A stretch of 64,000 nt of DNA from Microbacterium paraoxydans (GTDB taxonomy: Bacteria; Actinomycetota; Actinomycetes; Actinomycetales; Microbacteriaceae): contig NZ_JAGTUK010000003.1 of NCBI RefSeq assembly GCF_018224615.1, forward strand, positions 1 to 64,000, written 5' to 3'. The position numbers were made by a program, and so were the translations under genes. The notes below the pieces were generated by a model. The model was not told where the DNA came from. It did no database searches and was given only the letters and a program-made list of their open reading frames with translations. Every line of letters begins with the position of its first letter. The stretch's first letter is position 1. Positions 57,310-64,000 of this stretch are shown here, piece by piece.

Positions 57310-58650
57310 ATGCTTCCGCACCACATCGATGCCCTTGATGCCTGGCGCTCGCTTCCCATCAAGCAGCAGCCGCAGTGGCCAGACACCGACCGCGTCGCCG
57401 ACGTCTCCCGGCAGATTGCCGCGCTCCCGCCCCTGGTCTTCGCGGGCGAGGTCGACAACCTCCGCGACCGCCTCGCGCGGGCTGCCTCTGGTCAGGCCTT
57501 CCTGCTCCAGGGCGGCGACTGCGCCGAGACGTTCGCGGGTGCCACGGCGGAGCAGATCCGCAACCGCATCAAGACGGTCCTGCAGATGGCGGTCGTGCTC
57601 ACGTACGGTGCCTCGATGCCGGTCGTGAAGATGGGACGCATGGCGGGGCAGTTCGCCAAGCCGCGCTCGAGCGACACCGAGACCCGGGGCGAGGTCACGC
57701 TCCCGGCCTACCGCGGCGACATCGTCAACGGTTACGACTTCACGGAGGGCTCGCGTCAGGCCGACCCCGGTCGTCTGCTGCAGGGTTACCACACCGCCGC
57801 GTCGACGCTGAACCTCATCCGCGCGTTCACGCAGGGTGGTTTCGCCGACCTGCGCGAAGTGCACTCGTGGAACAAGGGCTTCGCCCAGAACCCGGCGAAC
57901 CAGCGTTACGAGCGCATGGCGGCCGAGATCGACCGCGCCATCAAGTTCATGGAGGCTGCAGGCGCGGACTTCGACGAGCTCAAGCGGGTCGAGTTCTTCA
58001 CCGGTCACGAGGGTCTCCTGATGGACTACGAGCGGCCGATGACGCGGATCGACTCCCGCACGGACACCCCGTACAACACCTCCGCCCACTTCCTGTGGAT
58101 CGGTGAGCGCACGCGCGAACTTGATGGAGCGCACGTCGACTACTTCTCCAAGATCCGCAACCCGATCGGCGTGAAGCTCGGCCCGACCACCACGCCGGAA
58201 ACGGCTCTCGCGCTGATCGACAAGCTCGATCCCGAGCGCGAGCCTGGGCGCCTCACGTTCATCACGCGCATGGGGGCGGGCAAGATCCGCGACGCGCTGC
58301 CGCCGCTGCTCGAGGCCGTCCGCGAGTCGGGTGCGCAGCCGCTGTGGGTCACCGACCCGATGCACGGCAACGGCATCACCACGCCCACCGGCTACAAGAC
58401 CCGTCGCTTCGACGACGTGGTCGACGAGGTGCGCGGCTTCTTCGAGGCGCACCGCGCCGTCGGAACGTTCCCTGGCGGCATCCACGTCGAACTCACGGGC
58501 GACGACGTGACCGAATGTCTCGGTGGCTCGGAGCAGATCGACGAGGCCGCACTCGCGACCCGGTACGAGAGCCTGTGCGACCCGCGCCTGAACCACATGC
58601 AGTCGCTGGAGCTGGCATTCCTCGTGGCCGAGGAGCTCGAGAAGCGCTGA
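57310..58650 (+). CDS. aroG: 3-deoxy-7-phosphoheptulonate synthase, class II
   Basis: 446 aa. First step of the shikimate pathway. Plant-like class II DAHP synthase with AFLLQGGDCAETFAG, KMGRMAGQFAKPRS, LMDYERPMTR, VTDPMHGNG and GGIHVELTGDDVTECLGG (metal and PEP ligands). The mycobacterial enzyme is feedback-regulated by aromatic amino acids. Leaderless start. Confidence 0.96.
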   Translation: MLPHHIDALDAWRSLPIKQQPQWPDTDRVADVSRQIAALPPLVFAGEVDNLRDRLARAASGQAFLLQGGDCAETFAGATAEQIRNRIKTVLQMAVVLTYGASMPVVKMGRMAGQFAKPRSSDTETRGEVTLPAYRGDIVNGYDFTEGSRQADPGRLLQGYHTAASTLNLIRAFTQGGFADLREVHSWNKGFAQNPANQRYERMAAEIDRAIKFMEAAGADFDELKRVEFFTGHEGLLMDYERPMTRIDSRTDTPYNTSAHFLWIGERTRELDGAHVDYFSKIRNPIGVKLGPTTTPETALALIDKLDPEREPGRLTFITRMGAGKIRDALPPLLEAVRESGAQPLWVTDPMHGNGITTPTGYKTRRFDDVVDEVRGFFEAHRAVGTFPGGIHVELTGDDVTECLGGSEQIDEAALATRYESLCDPRLNHMQSLELAFLVAEELEKR

Positions 58651-58666
58651 CGCGGTGGACGCGTGA

Positions 58667-58707
58667 ACGATGAAGGGGCCGGAACGATGTTCCGGCCCCT
58701 TCATCGT
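58667..58707. terminator. Bidirectional terminator between aroG and kinase
   Basis: A 19-bp stem (58667-58685 with 58689-58707) and a 3-nt loop between convergent genes. Confidence 0.88.
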
Positions 58708-58714
58708 GTGCGGG

Positions 58715-60670
58715 TCAGCCCGCGAAGCCCATGGTGAGCGTGATCGTCGCGCCCTTGCGCTGCGGGTCGGAGGGGCTGTAGGACTCGACGCGCGTGTTCT
58801 GATTGGCGAGCAGATCCCAGACGGAGTCGGGGAGACCCGTGCTGCTCGTGTAGGCCCACTTGAACCCGGCGTCGCGCAGCGCCTTGGTCGCCTCGTCACG
58901 GGAGAGCCCGGACACGTCGGGGACATCGAACAGCGGCGGACCCTGGGAGATGATGAGCTGGACGGTCTCTCCCGGACGCCACGAGCCTTCCTCGCCGCGC
59001 TCCGCGATGCCGATCACCCGGTCCTTGCCGATCGTGTCGCTCGGCTGGAACTGGCTCTCGGAGTTGACCTTGAGGCCCTTGCTGGTGAGAGCGTCCGTTG
59101 CCTGGCCCACCGTCATGTCGCTCACGTCCGGCACGGGCCCGCGCGAGACCTGAATGGTCGCGGTGTCCTTCTCGAACACCGTGCACCCCTCGTCACAGCC
59201 ATAGGCGTCGCCGCCCGCTCGCGGGGTGATGCGGACGTTGATGACCGAGCCGTCGGCGACGTCGGTGAAGTACTCCTCGTCGTCGGTGATCTCCAGGTTC
59301 GCCGCCTCCAGGGCCGCGCGCACGTCCGCAGCGGGCACGCCGGCCACGGCGGCGATGTCGTGCGAGGCCGGCCCGGCGGACACGACGACCGCGACGGTGG
59401 TCCCCTTGTCGAGACGCGAACCTTCGCCGGGGTCGGTCTCGATCACGGTGCCCTTCTCCACGTCCACGGAGAACTCGTCGCGTTGCGTTGGCACGAATCC
59501 CGCCTCGGTGAGCTCGGCGGCGGCCTGATCGTAGGTCTGACCCGCGACGGCGGGCACGGCGATGAGCGAGCCGGGACCCGAGCCGAACCACCAGCCGACA
59601 CCGCCGGCCAGCACGGCCAGCAGCAGCACGAGGGACAGCAGGAAGGCTCCCCGTGCCCGGCGTTTGGCGGCGCGGCGCCGCAGGATCGTCGCGTTGTCCA
59701 CCGTGCCGGCGGCGGGCGCTGCCGTGTCGGCGATCACCATCGTGCCCGGCATGACTTTGGTGAGGTCGCCCGAGTCGGCGGCGCTCTGCTGCGGAACCGT
59801 CGCCCGGGTCACGGCGGGGGAGATGCCGAGCTCTCGTTCGATGTCACGCAGGCGTTCGAGCATCTGCTGGGCATCGTCGGGACGCTCGTCCGGCGACTTC
59901 TCCGTGGCCCACAGCACGAGCTCGTCGAGCTGCTCCGGCACCGCGGGGTTGCGCACACTCGGCCGCGGCACGGACTCGGTGGCGTGCTGGAACGCGATCT
60001 GCATCGGCTGCTCGCCCTTGTAGGGCTGCTCTCCCACGAGCATCTCGTACAGCATGATGCCGAGCGCGTAGATGTCGCTGCGGGCGTCGGCCGTGCCGCG
60101 CGTCACGAGCTCCGGCGCGAGGTAGGCGATGGTTCCGAGCAGCTGCTGGCCGGTCGCCGTGTTCGCGGTCGTTGCGCGGGCCAGGCCGAAGTCGCCAATC
60201 TTGATGCGCCCATCCTCCGCGAGCAGCACGTTCTCCGGCTTGACGTCGCGGTGCACGATGCCGGCGCGGTGAGCGGCGGAGAGCCCGGCGAGGACGGCGT
60301 CCATGATCGTGATGGTCTGCGCGACGGTGAGGCGCTTCTGCTCGCGGAGCAGTTCCCGGAGGGTGATTCCGGGCAGATACTCCATGACCAGGTAGGCGAG
60401 CTCGCCGTCCTGACCCTGGTCGAAGACGTTCACGACGTGCGGATCGGCCAGACGCGCGGCAGCGCGAGCCTCTTGGATGAAGCGGCTCTGGAACGCGGAG
60501 TCGTCGCTCAGGTGCGCGTGCATGACCTTGAGGGCGATGCGCCGCTCGAGGCGGAGGTCGGTGGCGACGTACACCGTGGCCATCCCTCCGCGCGCGATCC
60601 GCGCGCGGACACGGTACCGACCGTCGACAAGCCGCCCGATGAGGGGGTCGGCCTGCTGATTGGTCGTCAC
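58715..60670 (-). CDS. pknL: Serine/threonine protein kinase with PASTA repeats (PknL-like)
   Basis: 651 aa. Kinase domain (~15-275): ARGGMATVYVATDLRLERRIALKVM, HRDVKPENVLL, IGDFGLARATT and GTIAYLAPEL, all catalytic residues intact. Juxtamembrane part, one membrane helix (~338-360), then about four extracellular PASTA domains (~370-650) that would bind peptidoglycan or lipid II. Orthology to PknL is suggested by aroG, the Rv2175c-like gene and idsA around it; M. tuberculosis PknL itself lacks PASTA repeats, so PknB-like sensing may be merged here. GTG 60670 lies 6 nt after TAGAAT. Confidence 0.92.
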   Translation of the reverse strand: MTTNQQADPLIGRLVDGRYRVRARIARGGMATVYVATDLRLERRIALKVMHAHLSDDSAFQSRFIQEARAAARLADPHVVNVFDQGQDGELAYLVMEYLPGITLRELLREQKRLTVAQTITIMDAVLAGLSAAHRAGIVHRDVKPENVLLAEDGRIKIGDFGLARATTANTATGQQLLGTIAYLAPELVTRGTADARSDIYALGIMLYEMLVGEQPYKGEQPMQIAFQHATESVPRPSVRNPAVPEQLDELVLWATEKSPDERPDDAQQMLERLRDIERELGISPAVTRATVPQQSAADSGDLTKVMPGTMVIADTAAPAAGTVDNATILRRRAAKRRARGAFLLSLVLLLAVLAGGVGWWFGSGPGSLIAVPAVAGQTYDQAAAELTEAGFVPTQRDEFSVDVEKGTVIETDPGEGSRLDKGTTVAVVVSAGPASHDIAAVAGVPAADVRAALEAANLEITDDEEYFTDVADGSVINVRITPRAGGDAYGCDEGCTVFEKDTATIQVSRGPVPDVSDMTVGQATDALTSKGLKVNSESQFQPSDTIGKDRVIGIAERGEEGSWRPGETVQLIISQGPPLFDVPDVSGLSRDEATKALRDAGFKWAYTSSTGLPDSVWDLLANQNTRVESYSPSDPQRKGATITLTMGFAG

Positions 60671-60676
60671 GTCAGA

Positions 60677-60682
60677 ATTCTA
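60677..60682 (-). promoter_or_regulatory. -10 box (TAGAAT) of the kinase gene
   Basis: Minus strand TAGAAT, TCTGAC, then GTG 60670; leaderless arrangement. Confidence 0.55.
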
Positions 60683-60744
60683 GGGAGGATTGCCTGAAAG
60701 CCCCGGGAGCGCCTCACCCCTGGAGCCCGGATTCGCGGGAGAGG

Positions 60745-61938
60745 TCAGCCGTACAGCGCGAGCCAGGCATAGGCCTGGGTCTCCCACTGACCGTACTTGT
60801 CGGGGTAGGCGGAGATCTGCACGGCCTGCGCCGCGGCGGTGAACGACAGGCTCTCCCACCCGGGGATGTCCAGGAGCCCACGCGTGACCGTGCCGTTGGG
60901 ATCGGCGGGGCCGCCGTAGAACACGCGCGTGCTGCGTTCGGCGTCCATGATCTGGTCCGGTGTGCCCCAGCCGGTGCTCGGGCGCTGCTGGAAGATGCCG
61001 AGCGAATCGCGGTCGCCCCAGGCGAGATTGCGCAGACCGGATTCGACCATGCCGGTGGCCAGCGCCGTGGCGATCGCGCGGTCGGAGACGCCGAGCTCGC
61101 GACCGATACGGATGATGAGCGCGGCGTTGGCGGCTTGCTCAGCCGAGAGGGTGGCACTGAGCTGGCCGCCCGTCGCGGGCGCCGGTGCGGGGACGGTGGC
61201 GGGAGCCGGAGCGGCCTGGACGGCGATCCGCTGGCCCGGGTAGATGATCGATGACGGGCCGAGGCCGTTCAGGGCGAAAAGTGCTTGCGTCGTGGTGCCG
61301 TAGGCCTTCGCGATCCCGTACAGCGTGTCGCCCGCGGCGACGGTGTGCGTCGCGGCGGCTGCGGGTGCGGGTGCCGGTGCCGGGGCGGGTGCGGGTGCGG
61401 GTGTCGCGACGGGGGCGGTGGAGGAAGCGGCGATGGCGAGGGTCTGGCCCGGGTAGATGATCGAGGAGCGTGTGAGCCCGTTCGCGGAGAGGACGGCGTC
61501 GACGCTCGTGCCGTAGCGCTGCGCGATCGCGTAGACGGTGTCTCCCGCCACGACCGCATGAACGGTCGTCGCGGCGGGAGCCGGCGCGGGCGCGGGCGTC
61601 GCCGGCGTCGCAGGCTGGAGCGCGAGGGTCTGGCCCGGGTAGATGACCGAGCGCCACGAGAGCCCGTTCCAGGTCAGCACGTCGACCGTACGCAGTCCGA
61701 AGCGACCGGCGATCCCGGCGACGGTGTCACCGGGTTGGACCACGTAGGACACGGGTGCCGCCTGGGCGGGCACCGCGCGTGGGGGAGTGGTCCGCTGTCG
61801 TTCGTGCGGAGCGAGCGAGGTGTCGGGCACGGCGACGGCGGGCGTGGCGCTCAGTGTGGCCGCGAGAGCGCCTGCGATGGCGGCGGGCAGTCCCAGCGGC
61901 AGAGTTCGTGCGCGGCGAGCGGCGGTCTGAAGGTTCAC
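60745..61938 (-). CDS. Secreted LysM protein with lysozyme-like domain
   Basis: 397 aa. Signal peptide (~1-36, AAIAGALAATLSATPAVA), three LysM peptidoglycan-binding modules (~64-107, 126-168, 198-240) joined by Ala/Pro linkers, and a C-terminal domain (~265-397) with the transglycosylase-like motif MVESGLRNLAWGDRDSLGIF, where Glu would be catalytic. A wall hydrolase that may act downstream of the neighbouring PASTA kinase. GTG 61938 has AAAGGGG upstream. Transcribed away from the Rv2175c-like gene. Confidence 0.85.
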   Translation of the reverse strand: MNLQTAARRARTLPLGLPAAIAGALAATLSATPAVAVPDTSLAPHERQRTTPPRAVPAQAAPVSYVVQPGDTVAGIAGRFGLRTVDVLTWNGLSWRSVIYPGQTLALQPATPATPAPAPAPAATTVHAVVAGDTVYAIAQRYGTSVDAVLSANGLTRSSIIYPGQTLAIAASSTAPVATPAPAPAPAPAPAPAAAATHTVAAGDTLYGIAKAYGTTTQALFALNGLGPSSIIYPGQRIAVQAAPAPATVPAPAPATGGQLSATLSAEQAANAALIIRIGRELGVSDRAIATALATGMVESGLRNLAWGDRDSLGIFQQRPSTGWGTPDQIMDAERSTRVFYGGPADPNGTVTRGLLDIPGWESLSFTAAAQAVQISAYPDKYGQWETQAYAWLALYG

Positions 61939-61990
61939 GACGGGCCCCTTTCGAGCACTTCACGCTGACACGGATGTATAGGCATGTCAA

Positions 61991-62026
61991 CAGAAGTGAC
62001 AGAAGTGAACACTGTGACAGGAGTGC
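61991..62026. promoter_or_regulatory. Four tandem 9-bp repeats in the divergent promoter region
   Basis: CAGAAGTGA, CAGAAGTGA, ACACTGTGA and CAGGAGTGC stand head to tail in the 119-bp region between the LysM gene and the Rv2175c-like gene. Possible binding array of a regulator for either gene. Confidence 0.5.
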
Positions 62027-62057
62027 CGGAATGCGTCAGAGAGGCAGAGGTGAGATA

Positions 62058-62426
62058 GTGGGCAACGTGTCTGAGAACGTTGCTGCATCGCCCGAAGCCG
62101 CCGCCGTCGAGTGGCTGACGCTGCCCGATCTCGTCGAGGTCCTCGGTGAGCCGCTGGGGCGCGTCCGCCGACTGATCGACGATCACCACCTGGTCGGTTC
62201 GCGACGGACCGGCGTGTTCGCCGTGCCGTCGGTGTTCATCGTCGACGGACACCCGCTGAGTTCGCTGCGCGGAACCGTGATCGTCCTGCAGGACGCGGGC
62301 TTCAGCGACGACGAGCTCATCGACTGGCTGCTGGCGGAGGAGGAGACCCTCGGGCGCTCGCCCATCGCGTCGCTGCTCGCGGGGCACAAGAGCGAGGTCC
62401 GCCGCCTCGCGCGCACCCTGGCCTGA
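62058..62426 (+). CDS. Rv2175c-like DNA-binding protein
   Basis: 122 aa. N-terminal winged-HTH-like domain WLTLPDLVEVLGEPLGRVRRLIDDHHLVGSR and a C-terminal helical domain VLQDAGFSDDELIDWLLAEEETL. Rv2175c is a DNA-binding substrate of PknL; the adjoining kinase makes the same link likely here. GTG 62058 follows GAGGTGAG; GTG 62067 is an alternative. Confidence 0.85.
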   Translation: MGNVSENVAASPEAAAVEWLTLPDLVEVLGEPLGRVRRLIDDHHLVGSRRTGVFAVPSVFIVDGHPLSSLRGTVIVLQDAGFSDDELIDWLLAEEETLGRSPIASLLAGHKSEVRRLARTLA

Positions 62427-62433
62427 GTGCGCG

Positions 62434-63522
62434 TCAGGCCGAGCGCACCGTGGCTGCTCGGCCCAGCTCGCGCAGGTCGCCGACCGCCGCGTTGTCCAGT
62501 GGCGCGCCCGCCAGTGCCCTGTCGGCCTCGTGCGCGTACGCGGTGATCATGTCCTCGACGCGCGCGAGCGCGCCGGAGTCCGTGATGGTCGACTGCAGGG
62601 CAGCTACCTGCTGTGCACTCAGTTCCGGGTCGCCGAGCAGCTCGTCGAGGAGGTTCCGCGCTGGCGCATCCAGTGCGGCGCGGGTGAGGGCGATGAGCAC
62701 CGTCCTCTTGCCTTCGCGAAGGTCGTCGCCGGCGGGCTTGCCCGTCACCGCGCTGTCGCCGAACACGCCCAGCACGTCGTCGCGCAGCTGGAAGGCCAGG
62801 CCCACCGGGTGACCGAAGCGCCGTAGCGCGGCCAGCTGCGTCTCATCCGCGCCGGCGAAGGCGGCGCCGAGCACGAGCGGCTGCTCGATGCTGTACCTGG
62901 CGGACTTGAGCGACGCGATGCGCAGTGCGCGCTCGGCGTGCTCCTCGGCCGGGCTGACGCTCCACGCGGACTCTTCCGCGATGTCGAGGTACTGCCCCGT
63001 CGTCACATCACGCCTCATCCGCGCATACTCCGCACGGACGGCCGGGGCGTGCGGGTGTCCGTCGAGCGCCGACTCCAGCAGATCGTCGCTCCATGCCACC
63101 AGAAGGTCTCCGAGCAGGACGGCGGCGGCGCGACCGAACTCCTCGGCGTCTCCGCTCCACCGGGCTGCGCGGTGCGCCGACTCGAGCGCGCGGTGAGCAG
63201 CGGGGCGGCCACGCCGGGTGTCCGAGTTGTCGATCAGGTCGTCGTGCACGAGGGCCGCGGACTGGAAGATCTCCAGCGCGGCGCAGAGGTCCCACAGCCG
63301 ATCGTCCTCGGTCGCCGTGCGGTCGCGGAAGCGGGCGACAGCGCGCCACCCCGCGTGGCAGAAGCGCGCTCGGAGACGCTTGCCGCCCACGAGGGTTCCT
63401 GCCGCCATGTCGAGGAAGCCGGCGGCGTCGGGACCGTAGCCCGACGACTCTTCGCGCATGCGGGCGAGGAAGCCGTCCAGTCGCGCGGCGACGGCGTCGG
63501 GGACGGAGGAGACGGACGACAC
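62434..63522 (-). CDS. idsA: Polyprenyl (geranylgeranyl-type) diphosphate synthase
   Basis: 362 aa. trans-Prenyl synthase with first Asp-rich motif VHDDLIDNSDTRRGRPA, GKRLRARF at the IPP site and second motif FQLRDDVLGVFGD. Makes C15-C20+ prenyl diphosphates for carotenoids or menaquinone; chain length not deducible. GTG 63522 is chosen because TATGCT stands 7 nt before it; ATG 63534 lies inside that box. Confidence 0.9.
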   Translation of the reverse strand: MSSVSSVPDAVAARLDGFLARMREESSGYGPDAAGFLDMAAGTLVGGKRLRARFCHAGWRAVARFRDRTATEDDRLWDLCAALEIFQSAALVHDDLIDNSDTRRGRPAAHRALESAHRAARWSGDAEEFGRAAAVLLGDLLVAWSDDLLESALDGHPHAPAVRAEYARMRRDVTTGQYLDIAEESAWSVSPAEEHAERALRIASLKSARYSIEQPLVLGAAFAGADETQLAALRRFGHPVGLAFQLRDDVLGVFGDSAVTGKPAGDDLREGKRTVLIALTRAALDAPARNLLDELLGDPELSAQQVAALQSTITDSGALARVEDMITAYAHEADRALAGAPLDNAAVGDLRELGRAATVRSA

Positions 63523-63529
63523 GACTCCC

Positions 63530-63535
63530 AGCATA
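63530..63535 (-). promoter_or_regulatory. -10 box (TATGCT) of the polyprenyl synthase gene
   Basis: Minus strand TATGCT, 7 nt, then GTG 63522. Confidence 0.45.
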
Positions 63536-63618
63536 CGTAAAGGAACCAGGGGGTCCGACGCTAGCCCCGGACGCCTGTCGCGCGTAGACTGGAGGGCACC
63601 ATACCCGAGGGGGACGAG

Positions 63619-63993
63619 ATGCCACTCTCCGAACAGGAGCAACGTCTGCTCGACGAGATGGAACGCCATCTCCTGCACAATGACGCCGACGTGGTGAGCG
63701 CGCCGTCGGGTGATCGCGCGCTCAGCTATCGCAACCTTGTCTACGGTGCTCTTCTCCTGCTCGCGGGTGTCGGCGGGCTCGTCGTCGGCGTGATCCTCGG
63801 CGATGTGTGGGGGGTCGTCGTGGGCGTCATCGGATTCGCCGCCATGCTGGCCGGTGTGATGCTGGCCGTCACCCCCGTGCGTCGCACCGCTCCGGCGGAG
63901 CCGCGCCAGCGGTCCACCGCCAAGCGGCAGGACTCGTCGTCCTTCATGGATCGCATGAACGATCGATGGGATCGCCGCCAAGACGGACGGTGA
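63619..63993 (+). CDS. DUF3040 membrane protein
   Basis: 124 aa. MPLSEQEQRLLDEMERHL is the DUF3040 signature. Two membrane helices (~40-60 and 63-84) follow, then a basic tail. The family stands just before mraZ in actinobacteria (Rv2169c region), so the division and cell-wall cluster probably begins beyond the window. GAGGGGG precedes ATG 63619. Confidence 0.88.
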   Translation: MPLSEQEQRLLDEMERHLLHNDADVVSAPSGDRALSYRNLVYGALLLLAGVGGLVVGVILGDVWGVVVGVIGFAAMLAGVMLAVTPVRRTAPAEPRQRSTAKRQDSSSFMDRMNDRWDRRQDGR

Positions 63994-64000
63994 CCCCGCC

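Overview
The window is G+C-rich actinobacterial DNA. Its gene order (HAD phosphatase-tlyA-nadK-recN; pyrG-nudix-xerD-parA-scpA-scpB-rluB-tyrA-cmk-der; garA-ftsR-merR; fadD-plsC-aroG-pknL-LysM-Rv2175c-idsA) and the style of its proteins point to Microbacteriaceae, most likely Microbacterium. The genus is inferred from family knowledge, not from a search. Many genes start 6-7 nt after a TANNNT box with no Shine-Dalgarno sequence, as expected for leaderless actinobacterial mRNAs.

Layout. 1-138: 3' end of a 5S rRNA gene and its terminator. 170-9604: a repeat-rich TPR-like protein, then a tightly overlapping housekeeping run ending in xerD. 9701-16185: chromosome segregation, RNA modification, tyrosine biosynthesis, cmk and der. 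16247-19375: a NUDIX-NYN fusion and a minus-strand group of four small genes. 19484-25654: tRNA-Pro(GGG) followed by a 6.1-kb genomic island bounded by a 29-bp repeat of the tRNA 3' end. 25739-33302: small accessory genes, including a HelR-type RNA polymerase helicase with a rifamycin-associated element upstream, and a DUF72 protein. 33403-39181: imuA'-imuB-dnaE2 mutasome behind an SOS box. 39313-43704: prepilin peptidase, a CYTH protein and a three-gene type III PKS cluster resembling srsABC. 43760-54542: lpd, a CopC-like protein, FHA/MerR regulators, a ParA-like ATPase, pyruvate carboxylase, a MinD-like ATPase and peptide deformylase. 54594-63993: FadD15-like ligase, PlsC, DAHP synthase, PknL-like kinase, LysM lysozyme-like protein, Rv2175c-like protein, polyprenyl synthase and a DUF3040 protein, leading towards the mra/dcw region.

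The most interesting part is the tRNA-Pro island. It carries a two-gene operon (22871-24005). The first gene encodes a 128-residue minimal CRISPR polymerase (mCpol) with both metal-binding motifs of the Cas10 palm. The second, overlapping it, encodes a CARF-like protein with two C-terminal membrane helices. This matches the logic of the Panoptes-type anti-phage systems, with a cyclic-nucleotide synthase and a nucleotide-gated membrane effector, but with a CARF-2TM effector. The island also holds a phospholipase D nuclease fused to a PUA/EVE-like domain, a decayed ubiquitin-E2-like gene coupled to a membrane-protein gene, an unidentified overlapping gene pair, and no recognisable integrase. It looks like a small, partly eroded defence island.
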